DNA of 33,402 nt from a virus, in IMG/VR virus record IMGVR_UViG_3300047277_000087, positions 1-33,402 of that record; one strand, given 5' to 3'. The position numbers were made by a program, and so were the translations under genes. Under the pieces are notes generated by a model. The model was not told where the DNA came from and ran no database searches. It worked only from the letters and a program-made list of their open reading frames with translations. Positions 23,457 through 31,672 of the stretch are shown here, piece by piece (position 1 is the stretch's first letter; each line of letters opens with the position of its first letter).

Positions 23457-23588
23457 TTATTTCTTTGGTTCTACGATTAACTCTAAGTTGTCAGACACTT
23501 CAGCTTTGTCATCAAGAACGACGACCTCACCTTCTTGTACTAACGCATCATTGATAAAACTTTGAACCAATACTTTGTAACGTGCCAT
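23457..23588 (-). CDS. Small conserved head-operon protein
   Basis: 43 residues starting at ATG 23588 with AAGGAC upstream. The sequence begins MARYKVLVQSFINDALVQEG and continues with a run of Val and acidic residues, a compact beta-like protein. Such 40-50-residue genes commonly follow the capsid gene in phages of this type; function unknown. It is the last gene before the UUCG terminator. Confidence 0.75.
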   Translation of the reverse strand: MARYKVLVQSFINDALVQEGEVVVLDDKAEVSDNLELIVEPKK

Positions 23589-23597
23589 AAATAGTCC

Positions 23598-24071
23598 TTA
23601 TAAAACCGCAAAACCGTTTGCATAGAACTTTTGACCGTCTTGGATTTCAGCACCTAAGTCACCGAAAACCGATCCAGCCGTAGTTGTACCCACAGAGATA
23701 TAGCGTAAACCCAAATAGCGTTGACCTTTAGAGCCAATCACTGGGTTGATGTCACAAGCAAAGCGTGAGCCTAGGGTTAAAGACGCTACAGCAATAGGTC
23801 CAGTTGTACCCAATACAGTAACCGCAGTAGTTAAAGCCGCATCAGTAGCCGAGATAACTTGCATCTCGATTGATGTGCCGCCAACAGCCGCAACCGTATA
23901 TTGAAAGCGTCCGAATAAATTAGTACCTTCACCCATATCGCGGGCAACACCCAGGTCAACTGTGTTAGTGCTAAGTACCGAAGTACCCGCGCTATATACA
24001 GTTTGTCCTGCGACTGCACCGACCGATGAGATCGAGCCTGACAATAATAAGTTGTTGTCTACATAAGCCAT
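23598..24071 (-). CDS. Capsid cement protein (Bbp16-like)
   Basis: 157 residues, Ala/Gly/Thr/Val-rich beta protein (VAAVGGTSIEMQVISATDAA, then VIGSKGQRYLGLRYISVGTT). It matches in size, composition and position the BPP-1 Bbp16 cement protein, a jelly-roll that staples neighbouring capsid subunits. It lies 2 bases after the major capsid gene. The assignment rests on recalled similarity. Confidence 0.78.
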   Translation of the reverse strand: MAYVDNNLLLSGSISSVGAVAGQTVYSAGTSVLSTNTVDLGVARDMGEGTNLFGRFQYTVAAVGGTSIEMQVISATDAALTTAVTVLGTTGPIAVASLTLGSRFACDINPVIGSKGQRYLGLRYISVGTTTAGSVFGDLGAEIQDGQKFYANGFAVL

Positions 24072-24073
24072 GA

Positions 24074-25078
24074 CTACACCACTCTCGCTTCTGTGTTTAA
24101 GAGTTGGTCAACACGACGTAGAGGCACACCTTCAAAAGTGTTCCAGCTAGACGGTGTACCAAATTGATTTAGACCGCTGTTAATGTCTAAGACGTTTTGT
24201 GATTTGTTCAACGCTTGTATTCTTAACATTGAGTAAACTGTTCTGTTCATATAGAAAGCAGGACGGCCCATAGACAAGTTAGGAATACGATCTAAAGCGC
24301 GTGACATCAATTTGATAATGTCAGCAGCTGCAGATTCAGCAACCAAGTTAGCTGTGTTGATGTTACAAATACGAACGACATAACGCCAATCTTTAACGAC
24401 TAGACCATTCTTCCATTGGTAATGCGTTTGGAAGGCTTGGTAAGGGTTAGAGTTAGAGTCATAAACAACCAATTCACCTTGATCGTCATGAGCCAAACCA
24501 GCTTTAGAACCTTTAGGGAATGTGCAGAAAGTAGTGTTATCACCCCAAACCACTAAGTAAATAGAAGTATTGTTAGTTGATACACCACCCGCGTCGATGA
24601 CGTTTTGCGCATTACCGGCACCAGAGATAGCGCCATAACGTGGAGCTAAACCTAGATACTGACGTGGGTCAGTTGCAGGGTTGCCGTACAATAATGTACT
24701 GGCTTGTGCTTGGTTCATTGCTTCCAAGAACGCTGAATCTTCTGACATTCTAAAAGCATTGGTGTTGCCGTTTAGTAAAGCTAAGTCTTTATCGATCTTA
24801 GCGTAGGCTTCTAACATGCCGATTGACTCATCTACTTGCGCAGTAGTCGATTTGCTTGTTGGAATACCTTGGTTGATCGAGCGCCAGTAGGCAGTCGGTA
24901 AACCAGTACGGATGATGACACGGTGACCAGTTGGCAAGTTGCCTTCTTGGAAAACCGCATCTTCTAAAATTTCATTAGATTGCGACAAAAGCTCTGCTAC
25001 CGCAGGAACCTTGCCATCGGGGTCAAGACGCTTGGCCCAATCTGCCAATGTTAAAGCGCCAGTTGCTAAAGTTGCCAT
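24074..25078 (-). CDS. Major capsid protein (Bbp17 / epsilon15 gp7 type)
   Basis: 334 residues. Hallmarks include LTLADWAKRLDPDGKVPAVA, ILEDAVFQEGNLPTGHRV, GLPTAYWRSINQGIPTSKST, and the end TFEGVPLRRVDQLLNTEARV. This is the BPP-1/epsilon15 capsid family, whose BPP-1 member has an HK97-like fold with a rearranged chain order by cryo-EM. GGAAGTAAATA precedes the ATG. It follows the scaffold gene and precedes the cement gene. Confidence 0.88.
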   Translation of the reverse strand: MATLATGALTLADWAKRLDPDGKVPAVAELLSQSNEILEDAVFQEGNLPTGHRVIIRTGLPTAYWRSINQGIPTSKSTTAQVDESIGMLEAYAKIDKDLALLNGNTNAFRMSEDSAFLEAMNQAQASTLLYGNPATDPRQYLGLAPRYGAISGAGNAQNVIDAGGVSTNNTSIYLVVWGDNTTFCTFPKGSKAGLAHDDQGELVVYDSNSNPYQAFQTHYQWKNGLVVKDWRYVVRICNINTANLVAESAAADIIKLMSRALDRIPNLSMGRPAFYMNRTVYSMLRIQALNKSQNVLDINSGLNQFGTPSSWNTFEGVPLRRVDQLLNTEARVV

Positions 25079-25088
25079 TATTTACTTC

Positions 25089-25652
25089 CTATTGTGGATA
25101 AAGTCGATCAGCCAGAGATGATGTAGCAGCTGGTCCTTTACCACCAGGTACTAAGTTATCTTCTGACATTGCTTTGCCTGCTCGATAAAAGGCTCGGATC
25201 ATCTCAGGATGATTACCGATACCCGTCTGGTCGAGTAGAGCTTTCAGTTCAGGCGTGGCAAAAGCGTTGATCGCTTTGCTTGCGATAGCCAGGTTCTCGT
25301 CCATTTTTGCACCGCCAAACTCTTTATCAGAGCGTGACTGTTCTGCCCAGTCGGTATAGACCTGTGCTTGTGCAGCTTGATGGTCGGCCATAACTTTAGC
25401 TCTCATCAAGCCTCCCATATCCGTCAAGTGTTGCGCTTGCGCTTGGGTTAGACCCGCTTCCTTGGCCGCTGTTTTAAAGGCGTCTTGGATAGTTTCGTCA
25501 ACCACTGTACCTTCAGGATATGTGAAGTCGGTGTACTCTATCTCGGCAGGCGCGTCGGTTGCTTCTGCTGATAATAGAGTGGATTCTGTAGTCGGTTCAA
25601 TGACAACATCAGTTGCAACTTCTTCAGTCGTCGATGCTATTTCTTCGGTCAT
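25089..25652 (-). CDS. Capsid scaffold protein
   Basis: 187 residues. An acidic N-terminus (about 1-45, Glu/Thr-rich) leads into FTYPEGTVVDETIQDAFKTA, the motif AGLTQAQAQHLTDMG, a helical middle with SDKEFGGAKMDENLA, and TGIGNHPEMIRAFYRAGKAM. This is a recurrent scaffold-type protein encoded just before podovirus and other phage capsids. Acidic and helical as expected. GGAACAAACTA precedes the ATG; its start lies inside the previous gene. Confidence 0.8.
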   Translation of the reverse strand: MTEEIASTTEEVATDVVIEPTTESTLLSAEATDAPAEIEYTDFTYPEGTVVDETIQDAFKTAAKEAGLTQAQAQHLTDMGGLMRAKVMADHQAAQAQVYTDWAEQSRSDKEFGGAKMDENLAIASKAINAFATPELKALLDQTGIGNHPEMIRAFYRAGKAMSEDNLVPGGKGPAATSSLADRLYPQ

Positions 25653-25974
25653 TAGTTTGTTCCGTTAAAAGTTGTATGTATAAATCTGGACAGTTATTAA
25701 ATTGCTCCAGTACCCAAAGCCCTATAACCCGCTTACCTTCTTTATGTGCAGCTGTTAAGCCCTCACCGGTAAAGCTGGTTTGAAAGACGCCACACTCGCT
25801 CATCAGCCGTCTTAGTAGTCGTCTACCTTCTGGCAACATGGCAATCGCAGTAAAGTCCTGCGCTTCAACCACCGCTTGAATCTTGCGCAGTTGTTGTGTT
25901 GCAGCTCTCGCGTCGTCATCAGAGTAACCTTCAGGATTACTTATCATCCGCACCATATAAGAGTTTGGCGGCAT
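25624..25974 (-). CDS. Bbp19-like head-region protein
   Basis: 116 residues in the longest form; ATG 25947 is an alternative start and neither has a clear ribosome-binding site. The core (LPEGRRLLRRLMSECGVFQT, then KEGKRVIGLWVLEQFN) matches the phage Bbp19 family, found between head genes of BPP-1-like phages. Function is not established. It overlaps both the staple-like gene and the scaffold gene. Confidence 0.7.
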   Translation of the reverse strand: MPPNSYMVRMISNPEGYSDDDARAATQQLRKIQAVVEAQDFTAIAMLPEGRRLLRRLMSECGVFQTSFTGEGLTAAHKEGKRVIGLWVLEQFNNCPDLYIQLLTEQTNDRRNSIDD

Positions 25975-26263
25975 TCTTTAATGAGCCACCAGTCGTTAAG
26001 CCCATATCGGTAATCTGTAGGCAGATACTGACGTCCGTACCTTTGTCGTCGCCATCACGCTCTAAAGACTCAGTAGCTGAAGTAACGACAGCCATTGCTT
26101 GAAGAGTGACTTGAGTGCCAGCATTTAATGCTTTCGTAATGCCCAAAGCCTCGCACTGGTCATCATCTAAATGAAGAGTCAAGCCATAGCCATACTTAGC
26201 CGGCATACAGTAAGCAGCCTCACCCATGTCGTCACTTTCTTTCTTCATGCTTATCATTTTCAT
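25937..26263 (-). CDS. Capsid staple-like protein
   Basis: 108 residues. The beginning MKMISMKKESDD, the strand YGYGLTLHLDDDQCEALGI, and the end SICLQITDMGL…AAKLLYG follow a small family that I recall being annotated as capsid staple protein in phages of this group. Role: likely binds between capsid subunits (inferred). It lies in the head block between a pair of related small proteins and the Bbp19-like gene. Confidence 0.65.
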   Translation of the reverse strand: MKMISMKKESDDMGEAAYCMPAKYGYGLTLHLDDDQCEALGITKALNAGTQVTLQAMAVVTSATESLERDGDDKGTDVSICLQITDMGLTTGGSLKNAAKLLYGADDK

Positions 26264-26264
26264 A

Positions 26265-26534
26265 TCAGTACAAAGCGTTGATAAGGGTGGCAGTTGTGCC
26301 TGTCGCTAAAATGCGCTTGGCTCGAAGATTAAGAACAAAACCGATTGAGTTAGCTGTTGCGGTAATAACAATCTGATTGCCCGATGCCATTTGCAGAGTG
26401 ACTGTGCCAGCACCTGAGACGATGATTGCTCTTGATACACCATTCGGTAGATCAGTTGAGTCATTTGGAACAACCGCATAAGCATCCGCATAACTGGTGT
26501 ACATGTCATTGGATGATGCCAGCGTCAATGCCAT
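26265..26534 (-). CDS. Small head-region beta protein, copy 2 of a tandem pair
   Basis: 89 residues with GGGTAACTTGTA before ATG 26534, which overlaps the upstream stop (TAATG). The core from PNDSTDLPNGVSRAIIVSGA to ATGTTATLINALY aligns with the 97-residue upstream product (PTDATALP…STTATGIFALY). Both look like small beta-sandwich virion proteins. Function unknown; decoration or spike-associated structure is possible. Confidence 0.7.
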   Translation of the reverse strand: MALTLASSNDMYTSYADAYAVVPNDSTDLPNGVSRAIIVSGAGTVTLQMASGNQIVITATANSIGFVLNLRAKRILATGTTATLINALY

Positions 26535-26827
26535 TACAAGTTACCCGCAGGATATAAAGCGAAGATACCGGTTGCTGTGGTTGAAGTCGCAGCGATAATA
26601 GAGGCATTGATCTTAACGATCTGGCCTGCTACTAAGCCGGTCAGTACAAACGTACCACCGGAAGCTAATGTTCCCGCGACGTTACCTAGTGCAGTCACAT
26701 AAATGCCAGTACAAGGACCGCTGGGCAATGCAGTTGCATCAGTAGGTGTTACCGGCACACCTTCAAGCTCGGTGGTTTCTTTAGCGCCAACCGTATAACC
26801 GGTAGTGGCAAATAGTTGTCTAGGCAT
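26534..26827 (-). CDS. Small head-region beta protein, copy 1 of a tandem pair
   Basis: 97 residues with AAAGGA upstream of an ATG that lies in the end of the portal gene. An N-terminal extension with VGAKETTELEG precedes the core shared with the downstream gene. Probably arose by tandem duplication. A virion role is likely from the neighbourhood between portal and scaffold. Confidence 0.7.
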   Translation of the reverse strand: MPRQLFATTGYTVGAKETTELEGVPVTPTDATALPSGPCTGIYVTALGNVAGTLASGGTFVLTGLVAGQIVKINASIIAATSTTATGIFALYPAGNL

Positions 26828-28487
26828 TTTGTTGTTGTCCTTTCATTGCGGCCATAACATCACCCGATGCTGTGCCTGGTTGAGTTGAAGTTTGTCCAAG
26901 ATTCTTTACTGCTTCACTGGCCTGCATGAGCATTGCCTGTTTTTGTTGTTGAGCTTGTGCTTCTGCTCGTTGTTGACGCACCAAGGCCACTTGCTCGCCA
27001 CTGATAATCAGTTCGGGATCAATACCCAGCTTATCGGAGTAAGCATCTACCCAATGATCGGGGTTAAACTTGTCCAAAACATCAGGCCGCAGAGTTGCAA
27101 TCTGACCCATTGATGAGACAAAGCGATCAATACCGTTGACGGCAACAGCCTTTTGAGCTTGTGCAAGCATGGAGACATACTCAATATTAAGATCATGACC
27201 GGCTAACTCCTCTGGAGGTGGTGGTAACATGTTGGCAGTCAATAGACGTTCAAAGACAGTTTCGATTAGTGGATCAAGTAATTCGTTATTAAGACGCTCA
27301 ACCACTGGACCGAGCATTAACATCTTCTCTTCATTACGCGCAGCGACTTCAGTTGCTGTCATGCGAGTATCTTGTTGAGTGATAGCCATGAATATATCGC
27401 TGAAGAACGCCCCATTAATACGGGTACGGACGTCTTGAATATCCATTAACAAGGTCTGTAGATTAAGATTAACCTCGAACGCTGTCTTAACCCCTTGAGT
27501 ACCAGAGGAGGCATCGTAATAAGAGATACCGCCAGGGAATAACTCAATCTCTCTATTCTTCATACTTGATGGCACTTGAATAGGTGGATTAGCTTGATAG
27601 TCGATAGCTTGTGACTTACGGAATTGTTGTGCTTGTAGCTGCTTAATATCGCCTAGCGCTTCCATACCTGGTGAAACACCATAAATATCGCCAGAAACGG
27701 TAGTCCAGCGAGGCGACACACAAGGAAAGGTTTGATAGCCAGACTCACGCAAGACCTTCTTGTCACCGGCATTACGCTCAAAATACACAGACTTCCAAGG
27801 CATATTGAGATTGTCTTTCTTAGACTGATCTCGATCTGCTCTGGGTTCAATAGCATGAATCAACGTCACCCACTGATCGAGGTTGCCGCGTTGATAGGCA
27901 GACTTCACGACACTACTGCAATTCTCTAAGCCAAACTCACCGACGATCTCGGCAACTGTCTTGTCGAACTCACGGTATAAGGTATTAACCTCACCCTTCC
28001 AGTCTGTCGTGATGGCATACTCACCAATCGTGAACGGATGAAGATGGATAACATTATTGAAGTCTTCAGCAATCAGAGCTGAGGCCGTACCAAAGGCACC
28101 CAACTCCTCATACATAGAATGAAGGACGCGGTAGCAGTTAGACTTGGCCAGTACATCGCTAACTTGATCTGATACTGAATTGAGCCAAACCTTGACCGGT
28201 TGACTGTCCATAAGATCAGTATCGGTAATTGATAACCTAAACCAAGGCCGTGATGGTGAAGTCATGCCGGACATCATGCCAGCGGCTAAAACTCTGAGTG
28301 CTTTCGTGCCGGTAGAGTCATAGATGACATTGTGACGCTTAAAGCCCTTGTTGCGATCTGAGATGAAATAGCGACCATTGACCGGCAGTAAGTTGCGACT
28401 CACATCCGACCAATGCTGTAGCCAAGTGGACCGCTCCATTTTGAGAGCAGCCCATCGTCTATTAAGTAGCTTGATTTCTTCCGACAC
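26820..28487 (-). CDS. Portal (head-to-tail connector) protein
   Basis: 555 residues from a GTG preceded by TTAGGCGCTTAGG. It belongs to the podovirus head-tail connector family: RWAALKMERSTWLQHWSDVS, then NKGFKRHNVIYDSTGTKALR, then AGMMSGMTSPSRPWFRL, then a long DIQDVRTRINGAFFSD region, and a Gln/Ala-rich end. Twelve copies form the DNA channel at one capsid vertex. Length is normal for the family. Confidence 0.92.
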   Translation of the reverse strand: MSEEIKLLNRRWAALKMERSTWLQHWSDVSRNLLPVNGRYFISDRNKGFKRHNVIYDSTGTKALRVLAAGMMSGMTSPSRPWFRLSITDTDLMDSQPVKVWLNSVSDQVSDVLAKSNCYRVLHSMYEELGAFGTASALIAEDFNNVIHLHPFTIGEYAITTDWKGEVNTLYREFDKTVAEIVGEFGLENCSSVVKSAYQRGNLDQWVTLIHAIEPRADRDQSKKDNLNMPWKSVYFERNAGDKKVLRESGYQTFPCVSPRWTTVSGDIYGVSPGMEALGDIKQLQAQQFRKSQAIDYQANPPIQVPSSMKNREIELFPGGISYYDASSGTQGVKTAFEVNLNLQTLLMDIQDVRTRINGAFFSDIFMAITQQDTRMTATEVAARNEEKMLMLGPVVERLNNELLDPLIETVFERLLTANMLPPPPEELAGHDLNIEYVSMLAQAQKAVAVNGIDRFVSSMGQIATLRPDVLDKFNPDHWVDAYSDKLGIDPELIISGEQVALVRQQRAEAQAQQQKQAMLMQASEAVKNLGQTSTQPGTASGDVMAAMKGQQQNA

Positions 28488-28488
28488 C

Positions 28489-28704
28489 CTAAGCGCCTAA
28501 CAGAGTCTTCTTAGCAAGAGTACCCGCAGCGATAGGATCACCTTGGCCACCGGTTAATAGAGTGGTAGTAACTCCGCCTCCGCCTTGTGCCACATTCTGT
28601 GTACCCACATCGGCAACCACAGCCTTTACATCAGGCGCATGGGCTAATTGAGGTGGTGGTGGAGGTGGTGGTGGAGCAGGAATCTTAGGAGGGCTAGAAC
28701 ACAT
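28489..28704 (-). CDS. Small proline-rich head-region protein
   Basis: 71 residues from ATG 28704 (GTGAGACTGATT upstream; a GTG at 28716 is possible). It begins MCSSPPKIPAPPPPPPPPQL, an eight-Pro run, followed by a Gly/Thr-rich tail. Small Pro-rich proteins of this shape precede the portal gene in related phages. Function unknown. The Cys at position 2 is not in a signal-peptide context, so a lipoprotein is unlikely. Confidence 0.65.
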   Translation of the reverse strand: MCSSPPKIPAPPPPPPPPQLAHAPDVKAVVADVGTQNVAQGGGGVTTTLLTGGQGDPIAAGTLAKKTLLGA

Positions 28705-28710
28705 AATCAG

Positions 28711-28733
28711 TCTCACTTTTAAAGTTAGTGAGA
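28711..28733. repeat. 7-bp inverted repeat at the start of the portal block
   Basis: TCTCACT and AGTGAGA flank a 9-base AT-rich loop in the 63-base gap between the HTH gene and the Pro-rich gene. It covers the ribosome-binding site of the latter, so it could act as a translational or binding element. No T-run follows, so a terminator is unlikely. Confidence 0.45.
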
Positions 28734-28767
28734 GTCTAACGGCTCAATCGGCTATCATCCGCACGGC

Positions 28768-29130
28768 TTACTTGCGTAGCCGATCACTGAACCGAGTGCG
28801 CTCTTTGATGATGTCTCTGATCGTTGACTTGGAGCAGTCAAACTTATCAGCCAGCATTTGATATGAGAAGGAGCCGGTATCATAAGCCGCTCTGATTGTT
28901 GCGCAGTCATCATCAGATAGAGTTGTCTTGGGATGATTCTCACCACAAACCTTACCAGTGCCAGGACCTCTCTTTATCAGCATCCATTCAGGTAGATTGA
29001 CGACTGTCCAGGCGATGACTTTCATGTGTCCTTCGTACATGCCCATGATTGATTCACCTGAATCTAGCATCATGAGGCAGGGATAAGAATTAGGTACTGC
29101 ACAGTGTGACGCTCTGAGCCATTTAATCAT
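28768..29130 (-). CDS. HTH-domain protein between terminase and portal
   Basis: 120 residues, overlapping TerL by 4 nt. The C-terminal half (ENHPKTTLSDDDCATIRAAY, then YQMLADKFDCSKSTIRDIIK) is a clear recombinase/HNH-associated-type helix-turn-helix. The N-terminal half contains MLDSGESIMGMYEGH and a beta region. No HNH or GIY-YIG residues are visible, so it is not a complete homing enzyme. It may bind DNA near packaging or regulate late genes. Confidence 0.65.
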   Translation of the reverse strand: MIKWLRASHCAVPNSYPCLMMLDSGESIMGMYEGHMKVIAWTVVNLPEWMLIKRGPGTGKVCGENHPKTTLSDDDCATIRAAYDTGSFSYQMLADKFDCSKSTIRDIIKERTRFSDRLRK

Positions 29131-30449
29131 TGAGTTCTACTCGCAAAGGGATCGTGACCACGCATAGCGTCCGTGCGCGGCCTGTTAGAAGAATGATGGG
29201 AGGATGATTTAGGGATAACAGGGAATGAGAAGGTCAAGGCCAGCGCATCACCAATATCCGGTGAAGGCAGCCCCCGCTTCTTAATCTCGTCTTTAGACTC
29301 TAGCTGTATCTTTCCGGCAGAGTTATAGAAGTAAGTCGGTGAGGCTAAGTCTTGCTTAAGCCCTTGGTCATTTGGAATACAGCCGCCACCCGTTAGCCAG
29401 TCGCGTAACTCACACCAGATTTCAGCGCGCTTATTAAGATAGCGACCATCGGTAGGTTTACCGGCAAAGGCTACCTCTGTGACCTCATGGCCCAGTTGAC
29501 GCAGCCTGTCTATTACACCAGAACCAGCGCCAGCATCGATAAACACCGCATCAGGCTTATGCTCCATGATTTCAGAGGCCACCCGTTGAGCCAATGCCAT
29601 GTTATCAATGCCACGCAAGATAATCGGCTTATGAGTCGCTAAGCCTTGGCGCATAAAGATGACAGACCGATCATCACCAAATCGTGCAGGGTCCACGCCT
29701 AGTATCTTAGGCGCATACATAATATCTCTGTCAGGTATAGTGCGAGTCGCCCCAGCCTCAACATCTGATAGCGACATGAGCTGGTCATCACCGGCAGCGC
29801 TAAAATCACACAGATACTCTCTTGCAAATGAAGTCTCTGCCATATCTCGACGCAGCCTTTCAACCTCAGCCTCATCAAGCGAATGGGTGTCGTAAACCGT
29901 ATATTTAGCAGAGTACCAATCCTCATAGCTATCAGCTCTAAAATACAATTCACTGAAAAGGTTAATCCCACTTGGGGTACCTATAAACAAACTCCAACCT
30001 AGTCTATCTGATAAAGCTGGTTGAATAATGTCCTGCCAAACCTCAGGCTTAATCTGAGCCACCTCATCGATGACAATGCCATCGAGTCGAACTCCACGCA
30101 TCGCATCAGGATTATCACCACCAAAAATACGAATGAGACAATTATTAGCCACGATCTGAACGGATAGCTCTGATTCATTAATAATGACAGCACCGTGAGG
30201 CACTAATGGCGCAACCTTCTGCTTAAGTCTTGACCAGGCGATTGCTTTTGCTTGCTTTAAGAACGGAGCCACATAAAAGAACTGACCCATCTCTTTATCA
30301 AAGCGCATAGCAGCGTCTAGCAGCTCCATGATAGCTAATTCCGTCTTACCGGCTCGTCGATGCAGAGCCAGCACAGTAAATCGCTTACGGTTAGAATGAC
30401 ACTCTCGTTGCCAGTCTCTAGGGTAATAGTTCAGTCTAATCGGCTGCAT
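29127..30449 (-). CDS. terL: Terminase large subunit
   Basis: 440 residues from ATG 30449 (AGGTGTCA upstream; longer forms overlap terS without a ribosome-binding site). The ATPase has Walker A ALHRRAGKTE and Walker B GIVIDEVA (Asp-Glu), then GTPSG as motif III. The RNase-H-like nuclease has Asp residues in GVDPARFGDD, FIDAGAGSG and DIGDALALTF. It pumps and cuts DNA into the prohead. Overlaps terS by 14 nt. Confidence 0.93.
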   Translation of the reverse strand: MQPIRLNYYPRDWQRECHSNRKRFTVLALHRRAGKTELAIMELLDAAMRFDKEMGQFFYVAPFLKQAKAIAWSRLKQKVAPLVPHGAVIINESELSVQIVANNCLIRIFGGDNPDAMRGVRLDGIVIDEVAQIKPEVWQDIIQPALSDRLGWSLFIGTPSGINLFSELYFRADSYEDWYSAKYTVYDTHSLDEAEVERLRRDMAETSFAREYLCDFSAAGDDQLMSLSDVEAGATRTIPDRDIMYAPKILGVDPARFGDDRSVIFMRQGLATHKPIILRGIDNMALAQRVASEIMEHKPDAVFIDAGAGSGVIDRLRQLGHEVTEVAFAGKPTDGRYLNKRAEIWCELRDWLTGGGCIPNDQGLKQDLASPTYFYNSAGKIQLESKDEIKKRGLPSPDIGDALALTFSFPVIPKSSSHHSSNRPRTDAMRGHDPFASRTQ

Positions 30450-30825
30450 TGACACCTGTAATGACGTGCAAAGTCTGGCCTCCTGAATGCTCAACCTTAT
30501 CAACAAACATCTTCAAGTGCTTACCTTGTAACTCGCAAGCCTTAAGCGCACCGGCATGGTTAATCATCTTACCGTCATCTTCCTGCTGCATAGCATTTAG
30601 CTTAATGAGTTCAATGTCCTCAAGCACTTTATCTACGGTAATCTGTGTGCGCTCAGACCTTGCCAGCTGTGCTTTTTGAATAGCGGATTGAATATAAGGT
30701 TTTTTAAGGTTTTCATTACCAATGACTGCTGCAGTCCTGGTAGAATACCCAGCCCTAATGGCGGCTTGAGTTGCATTCAAGTCGACTAGATATTCTTCTA
30801 CAAATCTGAGTTGTCTAGGGTTCAT
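30436..30825 (-). CDS. terS: Terminase small subunit
   Basis: 129 residues. RQLRFVEEYLVDLNATQAAI, then RAGYSTRTAAVIGNENLKKP is the canonical N-terminal HTH of the Terminase_2 family, followed by an oligomerising coiled coil (TVDKVLEDIELIKLNAM). It recognises the packaging start site and recruits TerL. It follows the small accessory genes after a 39-base gap and lacks an obvious ribosome-binding site. Confidence 0.92.
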   Translation of the reverse strand: MNPRQLRFVEEYLVDLNATQAAIRAGYSTRTAAVIGNENLKKPYIQSAIQKAQLARSERTQITVDKVLEDIELIKLNAMQQEDDGKMINHAGALKACELQGKHLKMFVDKVEHSGGQTLHVITGVNAAD

Positions 30826-30864
30826 GAATCAACCATACTAGGCTTGTGCCACATCTTCCGCACG

Positions 30865-30999
30865 TTAGAAGTATCCATTGTCATCATCAGCCCATAAGTC
30901 ATCAAAGAGTCGCAGTATGTACTTGACCAAAAACATCGTTAATCCGATAACAAAAATGCACAAGGCCACGATCAAAGCTAGTATTCGCATATCATCCAT
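30865..30999 (-). CDS. Very small single-pass membrane protein
   Basis: 44 residues from ATG 30999, which overlaps the TGA of the upstream gene (TGATG). There is a transmembrane helix at about 5-27 (ILALIVALCIFVIGLTMFLV), then a short acidic tail (DDLWADDDNGYF). The frame opens further upstream to 31104, but that part overlaps the preceding gene. Function unknown. Confidence 0.55.
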   Translation of the reverse strand: MDDMRILALIVALCIFVIGLTMFLVKYILRLFDDLWADDDNGYF

Positions 31000-31169
31000 C
31001 ACCGTTGATGCTCTATTTTCATGTGCAATGGCCTCTCTTTGTTGCAGTCCACACAAACTTGCTTGCCCCAACTGACATAGTTTGCCCAGTGCGTGTGTCT
31101 GCATATCTTCATCTGTACTGGCGCTGAAAATAGATTGATGGGCGGAAATCTAAGCATTGGCCATTTCAT
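30999..31169 (-). CDS. Small Cys/His protein
   Basis: 56 residues from ATG 31169, chosen because GGGAGG lies six bases upstream. The segment CRHTHWANYVSWGKQVCVDC could form a small zinc-binding knuckle (Cys, His, Cys, Cys). It starts within the end of the DUF3310-like gene and ends at the start of the next membrane protein. Function unknown. Confidence 0.55.
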   Translation of the reverse strand: MKWPMLRFPPINLFSAPVQMKICRHTHWANYVSWGKQVCVDCNKERPLHMKIEHQR

Positions 31170-31386
31170 GCTCAACCTCCCGTAATTTTTGCATGTAATG
31201 CAGCGCTTTATGATCGTCATCATTAGCACCTAGCTTCTTTCCAGCTCTCAATGAATACTTGATAATGTTGCCTTTTAGAAATCCAGTAAACTCATCTTTT
31301 GTTAAAACTGATTGCATAACTTCCCATGGCTGTATGTGCATATTTTTGTAGTGTTCGCCACCCACTTGATCGTCATTAGCACTCAC
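31150..31386 (-). CDS. DUF3310-family protein (T7 gp1.7-like domain)
   Basis: 78 residues from a GTG overlapping the upstream stop (GTGA), with GAGG upstream. The pattern QVGGEHYKNMHIQPWEVM, then FLKGNIIKYSLRAGKK and HKALHYMQKL is the DUF3310 signature, a domain present in the T7 gp1.7 nucleotide kinase. The small form here may have a nucleotide-metabolism role, but no kinase motif (P-loop) is visible. Confidence 0.8.
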   Translation of the reverse strand: MSANDDQVGGEHYKNMHIQPWEVMQSVLTKDEFTGFLKGNIIKYSLRAGKKLGANDDDHKALHYMQKLREVEHEMANA

Positions 31387-31568
31387 AGCATAACCTCGTT
31401 GAACGCCTTACTTCTTGCGGCTTGGTCACTTAGCTTTCTGTCGATTACCAACTCTCTTACTCTTGCCAGATAAATATCTTCTTGGGCATCACTCGGCAGC
31501 TTGTGTACGCTTCTTGCTGACTTATACAAAAACTCCAAATCATAATCTATCGCCTCGCGTGTATTCAT
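31383..31568 (-). CDS. Small conserved helical protein
   Basis: 61 residues with GAGAGGGAACG before the ATG. Contains REAIDYDLEFLYKSARSVHK and LARVRELVIDRKLSDQAARS, an all-helical, charged pattern. Overlaps both neighbours by 4 nt. Family and function not recognised. Confidence 0.65.
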   Translation of the reverse strand: MNTREAIDYDLEFLYKSARSVHKLPSDAQEDIYLARVRELVIDRKLSDQAARSKAFNEVML

Positions 31569-31672
31569 CGTTCCCTCTCAATCCACAAAAAATATAAAAT
31601 CGCTGGCGAGGCTATGATTAACACTATCGTTAAACATAGTCTTATTATCACTGTCTCGATCCAATGCTTCAT
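31565..31672 (-). CDS. Very small membrane protein (35 aa)
   Basis: 35 residues from ATG 31672, with AGGTGGGACAA upstream. The start overlaps the preceding stop and the stop overlaps the next start (ATGA at both ends). Most of the protein is one transmembrane helix (LCLTIVLIIASPAILYFLW), with charged ends (MKHWIE, IERER). Function unknown; its shape resembles small phage membrane effectors. Confidence 0.6.
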   Translation of the reverse strand: MKHWIETVIIRLCLTIVLIIASPAILYFLWIERER

